Source of the DNA: Pseudonocardia kujensis
GTDB taxonomy: Bacteria; Actinomycetota; Actinomycetes; Mycobacteriales; Pseudonocardiaceae
Direction of reading: 5' to 3'
Length of the DNA stretch: 64,000 nucleotides
NCBI RefSeq assembly: GCF_021283305.1
Contig: NZ_JAJSOK010000031.1
Location: 1-64,000 of the forward strand
The notes below the pieces were generated by a model. The model had not been told where the DNA came from, did no database searches, and worked only from the letters and a program-made list of their open reading frames with translations. Shown one piece after another: positions 46,696 through 56,129 of the stretch. The position numbers and the translations under genes are program-made. Every line of letters starts with the position of its first letter. Position 1 is the stretch's first letter.

Positions 46696-48810
46696 ATGTC
46701 CTATGTGATCGGAATCGACGTCGGGGGCACGTTCACCGACGCCGTCGCGGCCCGCGACGACGGCACCATGATCTCGACGAAGACCCCGTCGACCCCGCCG
46801 GACTACGCCGAGGGCGTCGTCACCGTCCTGGAGGACCTGGCCGGGCGCATCGGCACGGACCTCCACGGCCTGCTCTCGGAGACGTCCTACATCGCCCACG
46901 GCACCACCTCGACGCTGAACGCGCTGGTGATCGGCGACGTCGGCCGCGTCGGCTGGCTGACGACCGTCGGGCACCGGGACTCGATCTCCATCATGAACGT
47001 GGTCGGCCGCTACGCCGGCCAGGGCCCGGAGCAGGTGCAGGACATCCTCGCCACCCGCAAGCCCGCCCCGCTCGTCCCCAAGCGGCGGGCGAAGGAGGTG
47101 ATCGAGCGGATCGACTACAAGGGCTCCGTCATCGTGCCGCTCGACGAGGACCACGCCCGCCAGGCGATCCGCGAGCTGCTGGCCGAAGACGTCGAGGCCA
47201 TCGCGGTGTCCACGCTCTGGTCCTTCCGCAACCCCGCGCACGAGCGGCGGCTGCGCGAGCTCGTGCACGAGCAGGCGCCGGGCATGTACGTCACCCTGTC
47301 CAGCGAGCTCTCCCCCCGCATCCGCGAGTTCTCCCGCAACGCCACCACGATCATGAGCACCCAGGTCGGGCCGACGCTGTCGCGCTACCTGGAGCCGCTC
47401 ACGGACCGGCTGCGGGGCCACGGCCTGCGCGGTCCGCTGCTCGTCATGCAGGGCACCGGCGGCACCCTCGCCGCGCAGGAGGCGCCGAAGACCGCGATCA
47501 CCACGGTCGGCTCGGTCCTCTCCGGCGGCGTGACCGGCGCGACGCGGCTCGCCGAACAGCTGGGGCACCGCAACGTGATCTGCACGGACGTCGGCGGGAC
47601 GACGTTCCTCGTCGGCCTCGTCGTGGACGGTGCGCCGCTGCAGACCACCACCACGGTGATCAACCAGCACATCATCGACGTCCCGATGCTGAAGGTGCAG
47701 GCCATCGGCTCCGGCGGCGGCGCGATCGCGCACCTCGATGCGGGCGGCAACCTGCGGGTCGGCCCGCGCAGCGCCCAGGCCGTCCCCGGCCCCGCCTGCT
47801 ACGACCAGGGCGGCACCGAGCCGACGGTCACCGACGCCGACCTCGTGCTCGGCATCCTCAACCCGGACAACTTCCTGGGCGGGCGCAAGAAACTGTCCCT
47901 GGAGCGGGCCCGGGCGGCGATCAAGGAGCACGTCGCGGACCCGCTGGGGCTCGACGTGGAGGCGGCCGCCGCCGCGGTCTTCGCGGTGCAGAACGCACAG
48001 ACCTCCGACCTGGTCCGCAAGGTCGTCGTGGAGTCCGGGGAGGACCCCCGCGACTTCGTGATGTACGCCTTCGGCGGGGCCGGGCCGGTGCACTGCTTCG
48101 CCTACGGCGCGGAGCTGGGCGTGCAGTCCACCGTCGTCCCGCTCGGCCCCTCGGCCGCCGCGTTCTCCGCCTACGGCCTCGCGGCCAGCAACGTCGGCGT
48201 GGTCAAGGAGGTCTCCGAGCCCGGGACGTTCCCGGTGCCCGCGCTGGCCGTGACCAAGACCTTCGAGGACCTCGAGGCCGAGGCACGGACCGCCCTGGAG
48301 CGTCAGGGCGTGGACCTGGTGGACATCGGGCTCCGCCGCGAGGTCGACGTCCGGTACACGATGCAGCTCGCCGAGCTGCCGACCCCGGTCCCGTCGGGCA
48401 CCCTGACCGACGCCGACCTCGCCGACGTGATCGCGAACTTCGAGACCCGGTACGCGCGGACCTTCGGCGAGGGCACCGGCTTCTCCGCCGCCGGGTTCCA
48501 GTTCATCACCTACCGCGTCCACGCCACCGGCGTGCTGCCCTCGACGGTCACCCTGCCCGACGCCGACCCGGCCGACGGCGCGCCGGTCGAGGCGGCCCTC
48601 ACCGGCACCCGCCGCGCCCTGCTCGATCCCCGGCGCGGCTTCGAGGACACCCCCGTCTACGACTACCGCAGGCTGCGCCCGGGCCACCGGTTCACCGGCC
48701 CCGCGATCGTCGAGGTGCCCACGACCACGGTCGCCGTGTCGCACCAGGACACAGCCGAGATCGACCGCTTCGGCAACCTCGTCCTGACCCACACCACCGA
48801 GGAGGCCTGA
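46696..48810 (+). CDS. Hydantoinase A/acetone-carboxylase beta-like ATPase subunit
   Basis: 704 residues. N-terminal actin-like ATP motif YVIGIDVGGTFTDAVAARDD, then AHGTTSTLNALVIGDVGRVG, CTDVGGTTFLVGLVVDG, GSGGGAIAHLDAGGNLRVGP and VPGPACYDQGGTEPTVTDAD. The family contains 5-oxoprolinase, N-methylhydantoinase and acetone or acetophenone carboxylase subunits, all of which phosphorylate a substrate carbonyl or enol. ATG 46696 with GGAGAGG is preferred; ATG 46654, overlapping the hydratase stop, is an alternative. Works with the next gene product. Confidence 0.9.
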   Translation: MSYVIGIDVGGTFTDAVAARDDGTMISTKTPSTPPDYAEGVVTVLEDLAGRIGTDLHGLLSETSYIAHGTTSTLNALVIGDVGRVGWLTTVGHRDSISIMNVVGRYAGQGPEQVQDILATRKPAPLVPKRRAKEVIERIDYKGSVIVPLDEDHARQAIRELLAEDVEAIAVSTLWSFRNPAHERRLRELVHEQAPGMYVTLSSELSPRIREFSRNATTIMSTQVGPTLSRYLEPLTDRLRGHGLRGPLLVMQGTGGTLAAQEAPKTAITTVGSVLSGGVTGATRLAEQLGHRNVICTDVGGTTFLVGLVVDGAPLQTTTTVINQHIIDVPMLKVQAIGSGGGAIAHLDAGGNLRVGPRSAQAVPGPACYDQGGTEPTVTDADLVLGILNPDNFLGGRKKLSLERARAAIKEHVADPLGLDVEAAAAAVFAVQNAQTSDLVRKVVVESGEDPRDFVMYAFGGAGPVHCFAYGAELGVQSTVVPLGPSAAAFSAYGLAASNVGVVKEVSEPGTFPVPALAVTKTFEDLEAEARTALERQGVDLVDIGLRREVDVRYTMQLAELPTPVPSGTLTDADLADVIANFETRYARTFGEGTGFSAAGFQFITYRVHATGVLPSTVTLPDADPADGAPVEAALTGTRRALLDPRRGFEDTPVYDYRRLRPGHRFTGPAIVEVPTTTVAVSHQDTAEIDRFGNLVLTHTTEEA

Positions 48811-51110
48811 TGACCCACCCGGTTCCCGGCTCCGAGATCTTCAACAGCCGCCCCGTCGATCCCGACGTCCTGCGCGCCGGCGTGCCCTCGAGCCTGCGCC
48901 TGCACACCGTGGGCCAAGACGCGGTCGACAACCTGGACCCGCTCACCTACGAGGTCATCCGGCACCGCCTCTGGTCCGTCACCGACGAGATGGGCGAGAC
49001 GCTCAAGCGGATGTCGGGCTCGGTCGTGGTCACCGAGGCCAACGACTTCGACTTCGCCCTGTGCGACGAGGTGGGCCAGGAGGTGCAGATCGGCCTCTAC
49101 AACACCTTCCTCGCCGCCTCCCTCGACCTCGCCGTGTACTGGACGCTGCAGAACCGCGCCGAGAACCCGGGCATCGAAGAGGGCGACATGTTCCTCTGCA
49201 ACGACCCGTGGGTCGGCGGGGGTCTGCACCAGAACGACGCCACCGTGTACGCGCCGTTCTTCTTCGAGGGGCAGCTCTTCGGCTGGTCCTCGGCCGTGGC
49301 CCACCAGCTCGACGTGGGCGGGGTCGCGCCCGGCTCGTGGACCCCGCGCGCCCAGGACGTGTTCTGGGAGTCGCTGCCCACGCCGCCGATCAAGGTCGTG
49401 CGGAACAACGTGCTGCAGCGCGACGTCGCGGAGATGTGGACGCGCCGCTCCCGGACCCCGATGCTGCTCTCACTGGACCTGCGGGCCAAGGTGGGCGCGA
49501 ACATCACCGCCCAGACCCGGCTTCGCCGGCTGCTGGAGACCTACGGCGCGGACACCGTCAAGGCCGTGATGAAGCGGATCATGGACGACGCCGAGCAGCG
49601 GCTGCGCGCCAAGCTGCGCGAGCTGCCCGACGGCACCTGGCACGCCCAGGGCTACCAGGAGCACTCGGGGCAGGGCGACCGCGGCCTGTACAAGATCGTG
49701 CTGGCCATGACGAAGACCGGCGACACGCTGACCTTCGACTTCCGCGGCACCGCCGACCAGACCGGCATGATCAACTGCCCGTACTCCGGCGTCCGGGCCG
49801 GGATCATGTCCGCGCTGCTCCCCGTGCTCGCCGGAGACATCCCGTGGGCCGGCGGCGGGCTGATGCGCTGCTTCGACATCATCGCGGACGAAGGGACGAT
49901 GATCAACGCGTCCTTCCCGGCCGCCGTCGGCAAGGGCCCGGTCGGCCCGGCGTGGGCCGCCGGCAACCTCGTCAACGAGTGCCTGGCCAAGATGCTCGAC
50001 GCGCGCCCGGCCTCCCGCAAGTCCGTGCAGTCGGTGTGCGGCGGGACCTTCGACATGGTCGCGCTCGCCGGCGTCGACCAGCGGCAGTACCCGTTCGTCT
50101 CGCTGGTGATGGACACGATGGCCGACGGCTACGGCGCCGGCGTCGACCGGGACGGTGTGGACACCGGCGGCATGTTCGTCATCCCGATGGGGCGCGCGCC
50201 CGACGCCGAGATGACCGAGTTCACCTCCCCGGTCCTGCTGCTGTGGCGGCGCGAGGAGACGGACTCGGGCGGCCCCGGCACGCAGCGCGGCGGCGTGTCC
50301 GGCTCGGTGTGCATCGTCCCGCACGACACGCCGGCCCCGCTCGGCGGCGTGTTCTCCGGTTCCGGCAAGGCCACCACCATGAACGCCGGCCTGGCCGGCG
50401 GCTACCCCGGCAACACGCAGCTCGACATGGTGCTGCGCGGCGCGGACGCGTGGAACCTGCTCGCCGCGGGCCGCGTCCCGCGCAGCCTCGAGGAGGTCGG
50501 CGGCACCCGCGACATCATGGGCGGCGAGGTCGAGACCGGGATCGGGCTCGGGGACGCGATCTTCGTGCACTGGCAGAGCGGCGGCGGCTACGGCGACCCG
50601 CTGCGCCGGGACCCGGCGGCCGTGGCCGAGGACGTGATCGAGGCCAAGGTGTCCGCGCAGGCGGCGGCCGACGTCTACGGGGTGGTCCTGACCGCGGACG
50701 GCGAGGTCGACGCCGCGGCGACCGAGGCCCGTCGCGAGGCGGCGCGTGCCGAGCGGCGCAGCGCGGCGGGGATCACCGGGGCCGCCGCGAGCGCGGCGTC
50801 CACCGTGGAGGGTGCAGAGCTCGACGCGAACCAGGTGCTCGACGGCGCGACCGTCCGCTGCCGGCACTGCGGCACCGGCCTGGGCACGTTCGGCGAGGCC
50901 TATCTGGCCGCGCTGCCGCGCGTCGAGACGGCACCCTCGGGCGCCGGCCCGCACGTGTGGGCGGACCCGTCGACCTATGTCGACGAACCGGTGGTGTTCC
51001 GCCAGGTGCTGTGCCCGGGCTGCGCGACCGCCCTGCTCAGCCAGGTCGTGCCCGCCGACCACCCCCTGCCGGCCGACACGTTCGCGGGGCAGCACTCCCA
51101 TGCCCACTGA
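48810..51110 (+). CDS. Hydantoinase B/acetone-carboxylase alpha-like subunit with C-terminal zinc ribbon
   Basis: 766 residues, the length of acetone carboxylase alpha. Core: LSDEMGETLKRMSGS-like segment (TDEMGETLKRMSGSVVVTEA), FLCNDPWVGGGLHQNDATVY, TFDFRGTADQTGMINCPYSG, HWQSGGGYGDPLRRDPAAVA. The C-terminal ~90 residues add two Cys-x2-Cys pairs (Cys684/687, Cys735/738), a probable zinc ribbon. Acetone and acetophenone carboxylases use a separate zinc subunit, which is absent here, so the ribbon may stand in for it. The substrate is unknown. TGATG overlap with HyuA; overlaps the ligase by 11 bases. Confidence 0.9.
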   Translation: MTHPVPGSEIFNSRPVDPDVLRAGVPSSLRLHTVGQDAVDNLDPLTYEVIRHRLWSVTDEMGETLKRMSGSVVVTEANDFDFALCDEVGQEVQIGLYNTFLAASLDLAVYWTLQNRAENPGIEEGDMFLCNDPWVGGGLHQNDATVYAPFFFEGQLFGWSSAVAHQLDVGGVAPGSWTPRAQDVFWESLPTPPIKVVRNNVLQRDVAEMWTRRSRTPMLLSLDLRAKVGANITAQTRLRRLLETYGADTVKAVMKRIMDDAEQRLRAKLRELPDGTWHAQGYQEHSGQGDRGLYKIVLAMTKTGDTLTFDFRGTADQTGMINCPYSGVRAGIMSALLPVLAGDIPWAGGGLMRCFDIIADEGTMINASFPAAVGKGPVGPAWAAGNLVNECLAKMLDARPASRKSVQSVCGGTFDMVALAGVDQRQYPFVSLVMDTMADGYGAGVDRDGVDTGGMFVIPMGRAPDAEMTEFTSPVLLLWRREETDSGGPGTQRGGVSGSVCIVPHDTPAPLGGVFSGSGKATTMNAGLAGGYPGNTQLDMVLRGADAWNLLAAGRVPRSLEEVGGTRDIMGGEVETGIGLGDAIFVHWQSGGGYGDPLRRDPAAVAEDVIEAKVSAQAAADVYGVVLTADGEVDAAATEARREAARAERRSAAGITGAAASAASTVEGAELDANQVLDGATVRCRHCGTGLGTFGEAYLAALPRVETAPSGAGPHVWADPSTYVDEPVVFRQVLCPGCATALLSQVVPADHPLPADTFAGQHSHAH

Positions 51111-52755
51111 GGTTCCCGCGGTCCCGCGGGCCGAACGACCCTTCCCGGCGTGGCCGGCCGACCGGGCGGCTCGCTACCGGTCGGCCGGTGCCTGGACGGA
51201 CACCTCGATCGGTGCCGAGCTGGCCTCCACCGCGGTCCGGTTCCCGGACCGGACCGCGGTGGTGGACGCCGAGCGGCGGCTGACCTACGCCGAGCTCGAC
51301 CGCTCGGCCACCGCGGTGGCGCTGGGCCTGCTCGACCACGGCTTCGTCCCGGGCGACGTCGTGGTCGTGCAGTCGGCCAACGTCGTCGAGACCATCGTCG
51401 CGTTCTACGGTCTGGTGCGGGCGGGCCTGGTGCCCGTCTGCGCACTGCCCCAGCACGGGGAGCGCGACATCGCCGATCTCTGCACGATCTCCGGCGCCCG
51501 CGCCCACCTCGTGCAGGCGGACTGGGCGCGGTCGGACCTGCCCGCGGCGGCCGCCCGGCTCCGCGACACCCACGGCACCCGCGTCCTGACCGTCCGCGGG
51601 CGGGTGCCCGGGGGCCTCGCGCTGGAGGACCTGCTCGACGGACCGGTCGAGCGGGCCCTCCCCCGGCCCGATCCCGAGGGCCTCGCCGTGCTGCAGCTCT
51701 CCGGCGGCACGACGGGCACCCCGAAGCTGATCCCCCGGGTGCACTGCGACTACCTCTGCAACGCCCGGGCCTGGGTGGAGCGCTGGGGCTGGGACGAGCA
51801 CGTCGTCTCGATCCACGCCCTGCCCGTCGTGCACAACGCGGGGGTCGCGCTCAGCGTGCTGCCGGCCATGCTCGCCGGCGGCACGCTCGTCCTCGCCCCG
51901 GGCGCGGACGCGGCCACGATCGCCCGGACGATCGAGCGGGAGGGCGCCACCGACATGGTGGCGAACGCGACCGTCGCCTACCGGCTGCTCGAGTCGCCGG
52001 AGGCCGACGCCGGTGCGCTGCGGACGTTGCGGCGCTTCAGTGTCGGGCCGCAGACGCCCGAGTACGCGGCGCGCCTGGAGTCGGAGCTGGGCATCCGGGC
52101 GATCGGGGTGTTCGGCATGGGCGAGGGACTGATCATGTGCACCCCGTGGGACGCCCCGTACGAGGCCCGGCTGACCACCGTCGGCACCCCGATCCACCCC
52201 CTGGACGAGGTCCGGATCGTGGACGACGAGCTCCAGGACGTCGCCCCCGGCGAGGTCGGCGAGCTGATCTGCCGCGGCCCGTACACGATCCCCGGCTTCT
52301 ACGCCGCGCCGGAGCACGACGCCCGCGCCTTCACCGAGGACGGCTACTACCGCACCGGCGACCTCGCCCGCGCCCACGACGTCGACGGCACGACGTTCTA
52401 CTCGATCGAGGGGCGGATCAAGGACAACGTCAACCGCGGCGGCGAGAAGATCCACGCCGACGAGATCGAGCGGCTGCTGGTCACCCACCCCGCCGTCGCC
52501 GAGGTGGCCGTGGTCGGCATGCCGGACCCGGAGCTGGGCGAACGGCTCTGCGCCTACGTCGTGCCCCGGGCCGGGGCGGCGGCCCCGACGGTGCCCGACC
52601 TGGCGGAGTTCCTGCTCGGGCTGGGGCTGGCGAAGTTCAAGCTGCCCGAGCGCGTAGAGGTCCGGGACGCGCTGCCGGTGACGAACGTCCGGAAGGTCGC
52701 CAAGAAGGCCCTGCGGGAGGACATCGCGGCGATCCTGGCGAGGGAGCGCGGATGA
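51100..52755 (+). CDS. Aryl-AMP/aryl-CoA ligase (ANL superfamily)
   Basis: 551 residues. Core motifs: LQLSGGTTGTPKLIPRVHCD, GVFGMGEGLIMCTPWDAP, YYRTGDLARA, EGRIKDNVNRGGEKIHADEI and C-terminal VTNVRKVAKKALRE. The closest pattern I recall is the 2,3-dihydroxybenzoate/salicylate-AMP ligase group (RGPYTIPGFYAAPEHDARAF, HALPVVHNAGVALSV). The natural acid is probably aromatic and is activated with ATP, then loaded on CoA. Overlaps the previous and next genes, so it belongs to the same transcript. Confidence 0.9.
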   Translation: MPTEVPAVPRAERPFPAWPADRAARYRSAGAWTDTSIGAELASTAVRFPDRTAVVDAERRLTYAELDRSATAVALGLLDHGFVPGDVVVVQSANVVETIVAFYGLVRAGLVPVCALPQHGERDIADLCTISGARAHLVQADWARSDLPAAAARLRDTHGTRVLTVRGRVPGGLALEDLLDGPVERALPRPDPEGLAVLQLSGGTTGTPKLIPRVHCDYLCNARAWVERWGWDEHVVSIHALPVVHNAGVALSVLPAMLAGGTLVLAPGADAATIARTIEREGATDMVANATVAYRLLESPEADAGALRTLRRFSVGPQTPEYAARLESELGIRAIGVFGMGEGLIMCTPWDAPYEARLTTVGTPIHPLDEVRIVDDELQDVAPGEVGELICRGPYTIPGFYAAPEHDARAFTEDGYYRTGDLARAHDVDGTTFYSIEGRIKDNVNRGGEKIHADEIERLLVTHPAVAEVAVVGMPDPELGERLCAYVVPRAGAAAPTVPDLAEFLLGLGLAKFKLPERVEVRDALPVTNVRKVAKKALREDIAAILARERG

Positions 52756-53744
52756 CCACCCTGCCCGTCGATCGGCTCGGACCCTGGCTGCACGGTCGCC
52801 TGGGCTTCGAGCCGCCGTTCACCGCGGAGCTGGTCGCCGGCGGCCGGTCCAACCTCACCTACCGCGTCACGGACGGCGCGGGCCGGCGCGTCGCGGTGCG
52901 CAGGCCCCCGGCGAAGGTGGAGGTCGCCGGCGCGCACGACATGGCCCGCGAGCACCGCATCCTGTCCGCGCTGCACGGCTCCGCGGTCGGTGTCCCGGCC
53001 CCGCTCGCGCTGTGCGAGGACCCCGATCCGATCGGCGCCCCCTTCCTCGTCACCGAGTTCGTGGACGGCGACGTCCTGCGGGACACCGCCGCGGCCGCGA
53101 CCCTCGACCCGCGGGCCCGGCGCAGCCTCGGGTTCGCGCTGGTGGACCAGCTCGTCGCGCTGCACCGGACCGATCCCGCCGCGGTCGGGCTCGACGACCT
53201 GGGCCGGCCCGACGGGTACCTCGCCCGGCAGCTGCGCCGCTGGTCCGGGGCGATCACCGGCGCGGAGAAGACCGCGGAGCTCCTGCGCGAGGGTCACCGG
53301 GCGCTGCGGGCCGGCCTTCCCGCGTCCTCGACGGCCCTGCTGCACGGGGACTTCCGGCTGGACAACGTGATCGTCACGGGGACCGGGGAGATCCGCGCCG
53401 TCCTGGACTGGGAGCTCTCCACCCGGGGCGACCCGCTGACCGATCTCGGCTGGCTGCTCCTGTACTGGCAGCCCGGACCCGAGCTGGGCTTCCTCCCCGG
53501 CGGCAGCGAGCTCGAGGGCTTCCCGACCGCCGCCGAGCTGGCCCAGCGCTACGCCGCCGGCACCGGCGCCGACCTCGGCAGGCTCGGCTACTACCGGGGC
53601 TTCGCGGCCTGGCGGCTCGCGGCGATCACGCTGGGCGTGCGCGACCGGTACCGCAGCGGGGCCGGCGCAGGGTCCCCCGTGGACGTCGACCGGCTGGACA
53701 CCGAGGCCGAGCTCCTCGCCGTCGCCGCCCTGAACCATCTGTGA
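52752..53744 (+). CDS. APH-type phosphotransferase (ACAD10/11 or LvaA-like kinase)
   Basis: 330 residues with a protein-kinase-like fold: VAGGRSNLTYRVTDGAGRRV, FLVTEFVDGDVLRD, Brenner motif LLHGDFRLDNVIVTG and the metal Asp in AVLDWELSTRGDPLTDLGWL. In acyl-CoA settings this family phosphorylates 4-hydroxyacyl-CoAs (LvaA in levulinate use; kinase domain of ACAD10/11), allowing a partner dehydrogenase to shift the hydroxyl. Antibiotic resistance is unlikely given its place in the catabolic operon. ATGA overlap with the ligase. Confidence 0.88.
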   Translation: MTTLPVDRLGPWLHGRLGFEPPFTAELVAGGRSNLTYRVTDGAGRRVAVRRPPAKVEVAGAHDMAREHRILSALHGSAVGVPAPLALCEDPDPIGAPFLVTEFVDGDVLRDTAAAATLDPRARRSLGFALVDQLVALHRTDPAAVGLDDLGRPDGYLARQLRRWSGAITGAEKTAELLREGHRALRAGLPASSTALLHGDFRLDNVIVTGTGEIRAVLDWELSTRGDPLTDLGWLLLYWQPGPELGFLPGGSELEGFPTAAELAQRYAAGTGADLGRLGYYRGFAAWRLAAITLGVRDRYRSGAGAGSPVDVDRLDTEAELLAVAALNHL

Positions 53745-53784
53745 GCCCCCTCCGACCATCCTCCGCGACCACGAGGAGACACCC

Positions 53785-54990
53785 ATGCCCGACGCCGTGA
53801 TCGTCGCGGCCGCCCGGTCCCCCATCGGCCGCGCCGGCAAGGGATCGCTCGCCGGGATGCGGCCCGACGACCTCGCCGCGGCGATGGTCCGCGCCGCTCT
53901 CGACAAGGTGCCCGCCCTCGAACCGGACCGGCTCGACGACCTGATGCTCGGGTGCGGCTGCCCCGGCGGCGAGCAGGGCTACAACATGGCGCGGGTCGTC
54001 GCCGTCCTGCTCGGGCTCGACTCCGTGCCGGGCACCACCGTGACCCGCTACTGCGCCTCCAGCCTGCAGACGCTGCGCATGGCGTTCCACGCGATCCGGG
54101 CCGGCGAGGGTTCGGCGTTCGTGGCGGCCGGCGTGGAGACGGTGAGCCGCTTCGACAAGGGCTCCAGCGACTTCCTGCCGGACACCACCAACCCGCTGTT
54201 CGACGCCGCCCGGGCCCGCGCCGAGCAGGCGGGCCCCTGGACCGACCCGCGCGGCGCCGGCGAGCTCCCGGACATCTACATCGCCATGGGCCAGACCGCG
54301 GAGAACGTGGCGCAGCGCTACGGGGTGAGCCGCGCGGACCAGGACGAGTTCGCCTGCCGCAGCCAGAACCTGGCCGAGAAGGCGATCGCCGACGGCTTCT
54401 GGGCGGCCGAGATCAGCCCCGTCACGACGCCCGAGGGGACCGTCGTGAGCGCGGACGACGGGCCGCGCGCGGGCGTGACGACCGAGAAGCTCGCCGGGCT
54501 CCAACCGGTCTTCCGGCCCGACGGGACGGTGACCGCCGGCAACTGCTGCCCGCTCAACGACGGCGCCGCCGCCCTCGTCGTCACCAGCGACGCCGAGGCG
54601 CAGCGGCGCGGCCTGACCCCGCTCGCCCGGATCGTCGCCACCGGTGTGTCCGGACTGAGCCCGGAGATCATGGGCGTCGGGCCGGTGCAGGCCACCCGCA
54701 ACGCGCTGGCCACCGCGGGCATGAGCCTGGACGACGTGGACCTGGTGGAGATCAACGAGGCCTTCGCGGCGCAGGTCCTGGCCTCGCAGCGGGAGCTGGG
54801 CATCGACCCGGAGAAGCTGAACGTGAACGGCGGGGCGATCGCCGTCGGGCATCCGTTCGGCATGACGGGCGCCCGGCTGACCGCCACCATGCTGAACTCG
54901 CTGCGCCACCACGACAAGGAGACCGGGCTGGTCACCCTGTGCGTCGGCGGCGGGCAGGGCATGGCCGTGCTGCTGGAGCGGCTGACATGA
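53785..54990 (+). CDS. Acetyl-CoA acyltransferase (thiolase)
   Basis: 401 residues. Nucleophile Cys90 is in TRYCASSLQTLRMAFH; NEAFAAQVLASQRELG, the His motif GGAIAVGHPFGMTGARL and the second Cys in VTLCVGGGQGMAVL complete the site. It cleaves a beta-oxoacyl-CoA to acetyl-CoA plus shortened acyl-CoA, the expected last step of the proposed route. A 40-base gap and GAGGAG give it independent translation within the operon; its stop overlaps the next ATG. Confidence 0.95.
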   Translation: MPDAVIVAAARSPIGRAGKGSLAGMRPDDLAAAMVRAALDKVPALEPDRLDDLMLGCGCPGGEQGYNMARVVAVLLGLDSVPGTTVTRYCASSLQTLRMAFHAIRAGEGSAFVAAGVETVSRFDKGSSDFLPDTTNPLFDAARARAEQAGPWTDPRGAGELPDIYIAMGQTAENVAQRYGVSRADQDEFACRSQNLAEKAIADGFWAAEISPVTTPEGTVVSADDGPRAGVTTEKLAGLQPVFRPDGTVTAGNCCPLNDGAAALVVTSDAEAQRRGLTPLARIVATGVSGLSPEIMGVGPVQATRNALATAGMSLDDVDLVEINEAFAAQVLASQRELGIDPEKLNVNGGAIAVGHPFGMTGARLTATMLNSLRHHDKETGLVTLCVGGGQGMAVLLERLT

Positions 54991-56129
54991 CGACGGCCAC
55001 CGAACCACCGCTGCTGTTCACGCCGCTGCGGCTGCGCGAGCTGACGGTGCGCAACCGGATGTGGGTCTCCCCCATGTGCCAGTACAGCGTCGCGGAGCGG
55101 GACGGCGTGCCCACCGACTGGCACCTCGTCCACCTCGGCGGGCGGGCGGCGGGCGGGTTCGGGCTGGTCATGACCGAGGGGACGGCGGTCACCCCGGACG
55201 GCCGGATCAGCCCGCAGGACGCCGGACTGTGGAACGACGCCCAGGCCGAGGCATGGGCCCGGGTCGTCGCGTTCGTGCACGGGCAGGGCGCGGCGGCCGG
55301 GATCCAGCTCGCCCATGCCGGCCGTAAGGCGTCGACCTACGCGATGGCGCTCGAGCGGGACGGGACCATCCCGGCGGCCGCGGGCGGCTGGACCCCGGTG
55401 GGCCCCTCCCCCGTCGCGTATCCCGGGCTCGACGTCCCGCACGAGCTGACCCACGACGGGATCGCCGCGGTCGTCGCGGCCTTCGGCGCCGCGGCCGCCC
55501 GGGCGGACCGGGCCGGCTTCGACCTGCTGGAGCTGCACGGGGCCCACGGCTACCTGATCCACCAGTTCCTCTCCCCGCTGTCCAACTTCCGCACCGACGG
55601 CTTCGGCGGCTCCTTCGAGAACCGCACGCGGTTCCTCCGGGAGGTCGTGGCCGCCGTGCGCGCGTCCTGGCCGGAGGGCAAACCGCTGTCCGTCCGGTTC
55701 TCCGGCAGCGAGTGGGCCGGCGGCGGCTGGACGCTGGAGGAGACCGGGGAGCTCGCCCGCCGGCTCGGGCCGCTCGGCGTCGACCTCGTCGACGTCTCCT
55801 CCGGAGGGGTCGTCGCGCCGCAGGAACGGGTCACCGTCGGCCCCGGCTACCAGGTCGGGTTCGCCCGGGAGGTCCGCAAGCTCTCCGGGCTGCCGACGGC
55901 GGCGGTCGGCATGATCACCGAACCCGCGCAGGCCGAGGAGATCCTCGTCGAGGGCTCCGCCGACGTGGTCCTGTTCGGACGGGTCGCGCTGCGCGAGCCC
56001 GCCTGGCCGCTGCGCGCCGCCGCCGAGCTCGGCGTACCGCGGGACGCGGCGCCGTACCCCACGCAGTACCTCAAGGGCGCGTGGCCCCGCAGCGGGCCGG
56101 TCCGAGAACGAAGGAACGCCGACCGATGA
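54987..56129 (+). CDS. Old Yellow Enzyme-type NADH:flavin oxidoreductase (ACMR C-terminal-like)
   Basis: 380 residues, FMN TIM barrel: FTPLRLRELTVRNRMWVSPM, YSVAERDGVPTDWHLVHLGG, FDLLELHGAHGYLIHQFLSP, NFRTDGFGGSFENRTRFL. Compared with ordinary OYEs, the C-terminal PTQYLKGAWPRSG and the LVHLGGRAAGGFGLVMTE stretch fit the reductase half of 2-aminobenzoyl-CoA monooxygenase/reductase. It would reduce the hydroxylated, dearomatised CoA ring with NAD(P)H. The matching monooxygenase half is encoded two genes downstream. ATGA overlap on both sides. Confidence 0.9.
   Translation: MTTATEPPLLFTPLRLRELTVRNRMWVSPMCQYSVAERDGVPTDWHLVHLGGRAAGGFGLVMTEGTAVTPDGRISPQDAGLWNDAQAEAWARVVAFVHGQGAAAGIQLAHAGRKASTYAMALERDGTIPAAAGGWTPVGPSPVAYPGLDVPHELTHDGIAAVVAAFGAAAARADRAGFDLLELHGAHGYLIHQFLSPLSNFRTDGFGGSFENRTRFLREVVAAVRASWPEGKPLSVRFSGSEWAGGGWTLEETGELARRLGPLGVDLVDVSSGGVVAPQERVTVGPGYQVGFAREVRKLSGLPTAAVGMITEPAQAEEILVEGSADVVLFGRVALREPAWPLRAAAELGVPRDAAPYPTQYLKGAWPRSGPVRERRNADR

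Noticed and set aside
52752..53744. Aminoglycoside resistance gene
   Set aside because: The kinase fold is shared, but the gene is translationally coupled inside an acyl-CoA catabolic operon and resembles the ACAD/LvaA-type kinases.
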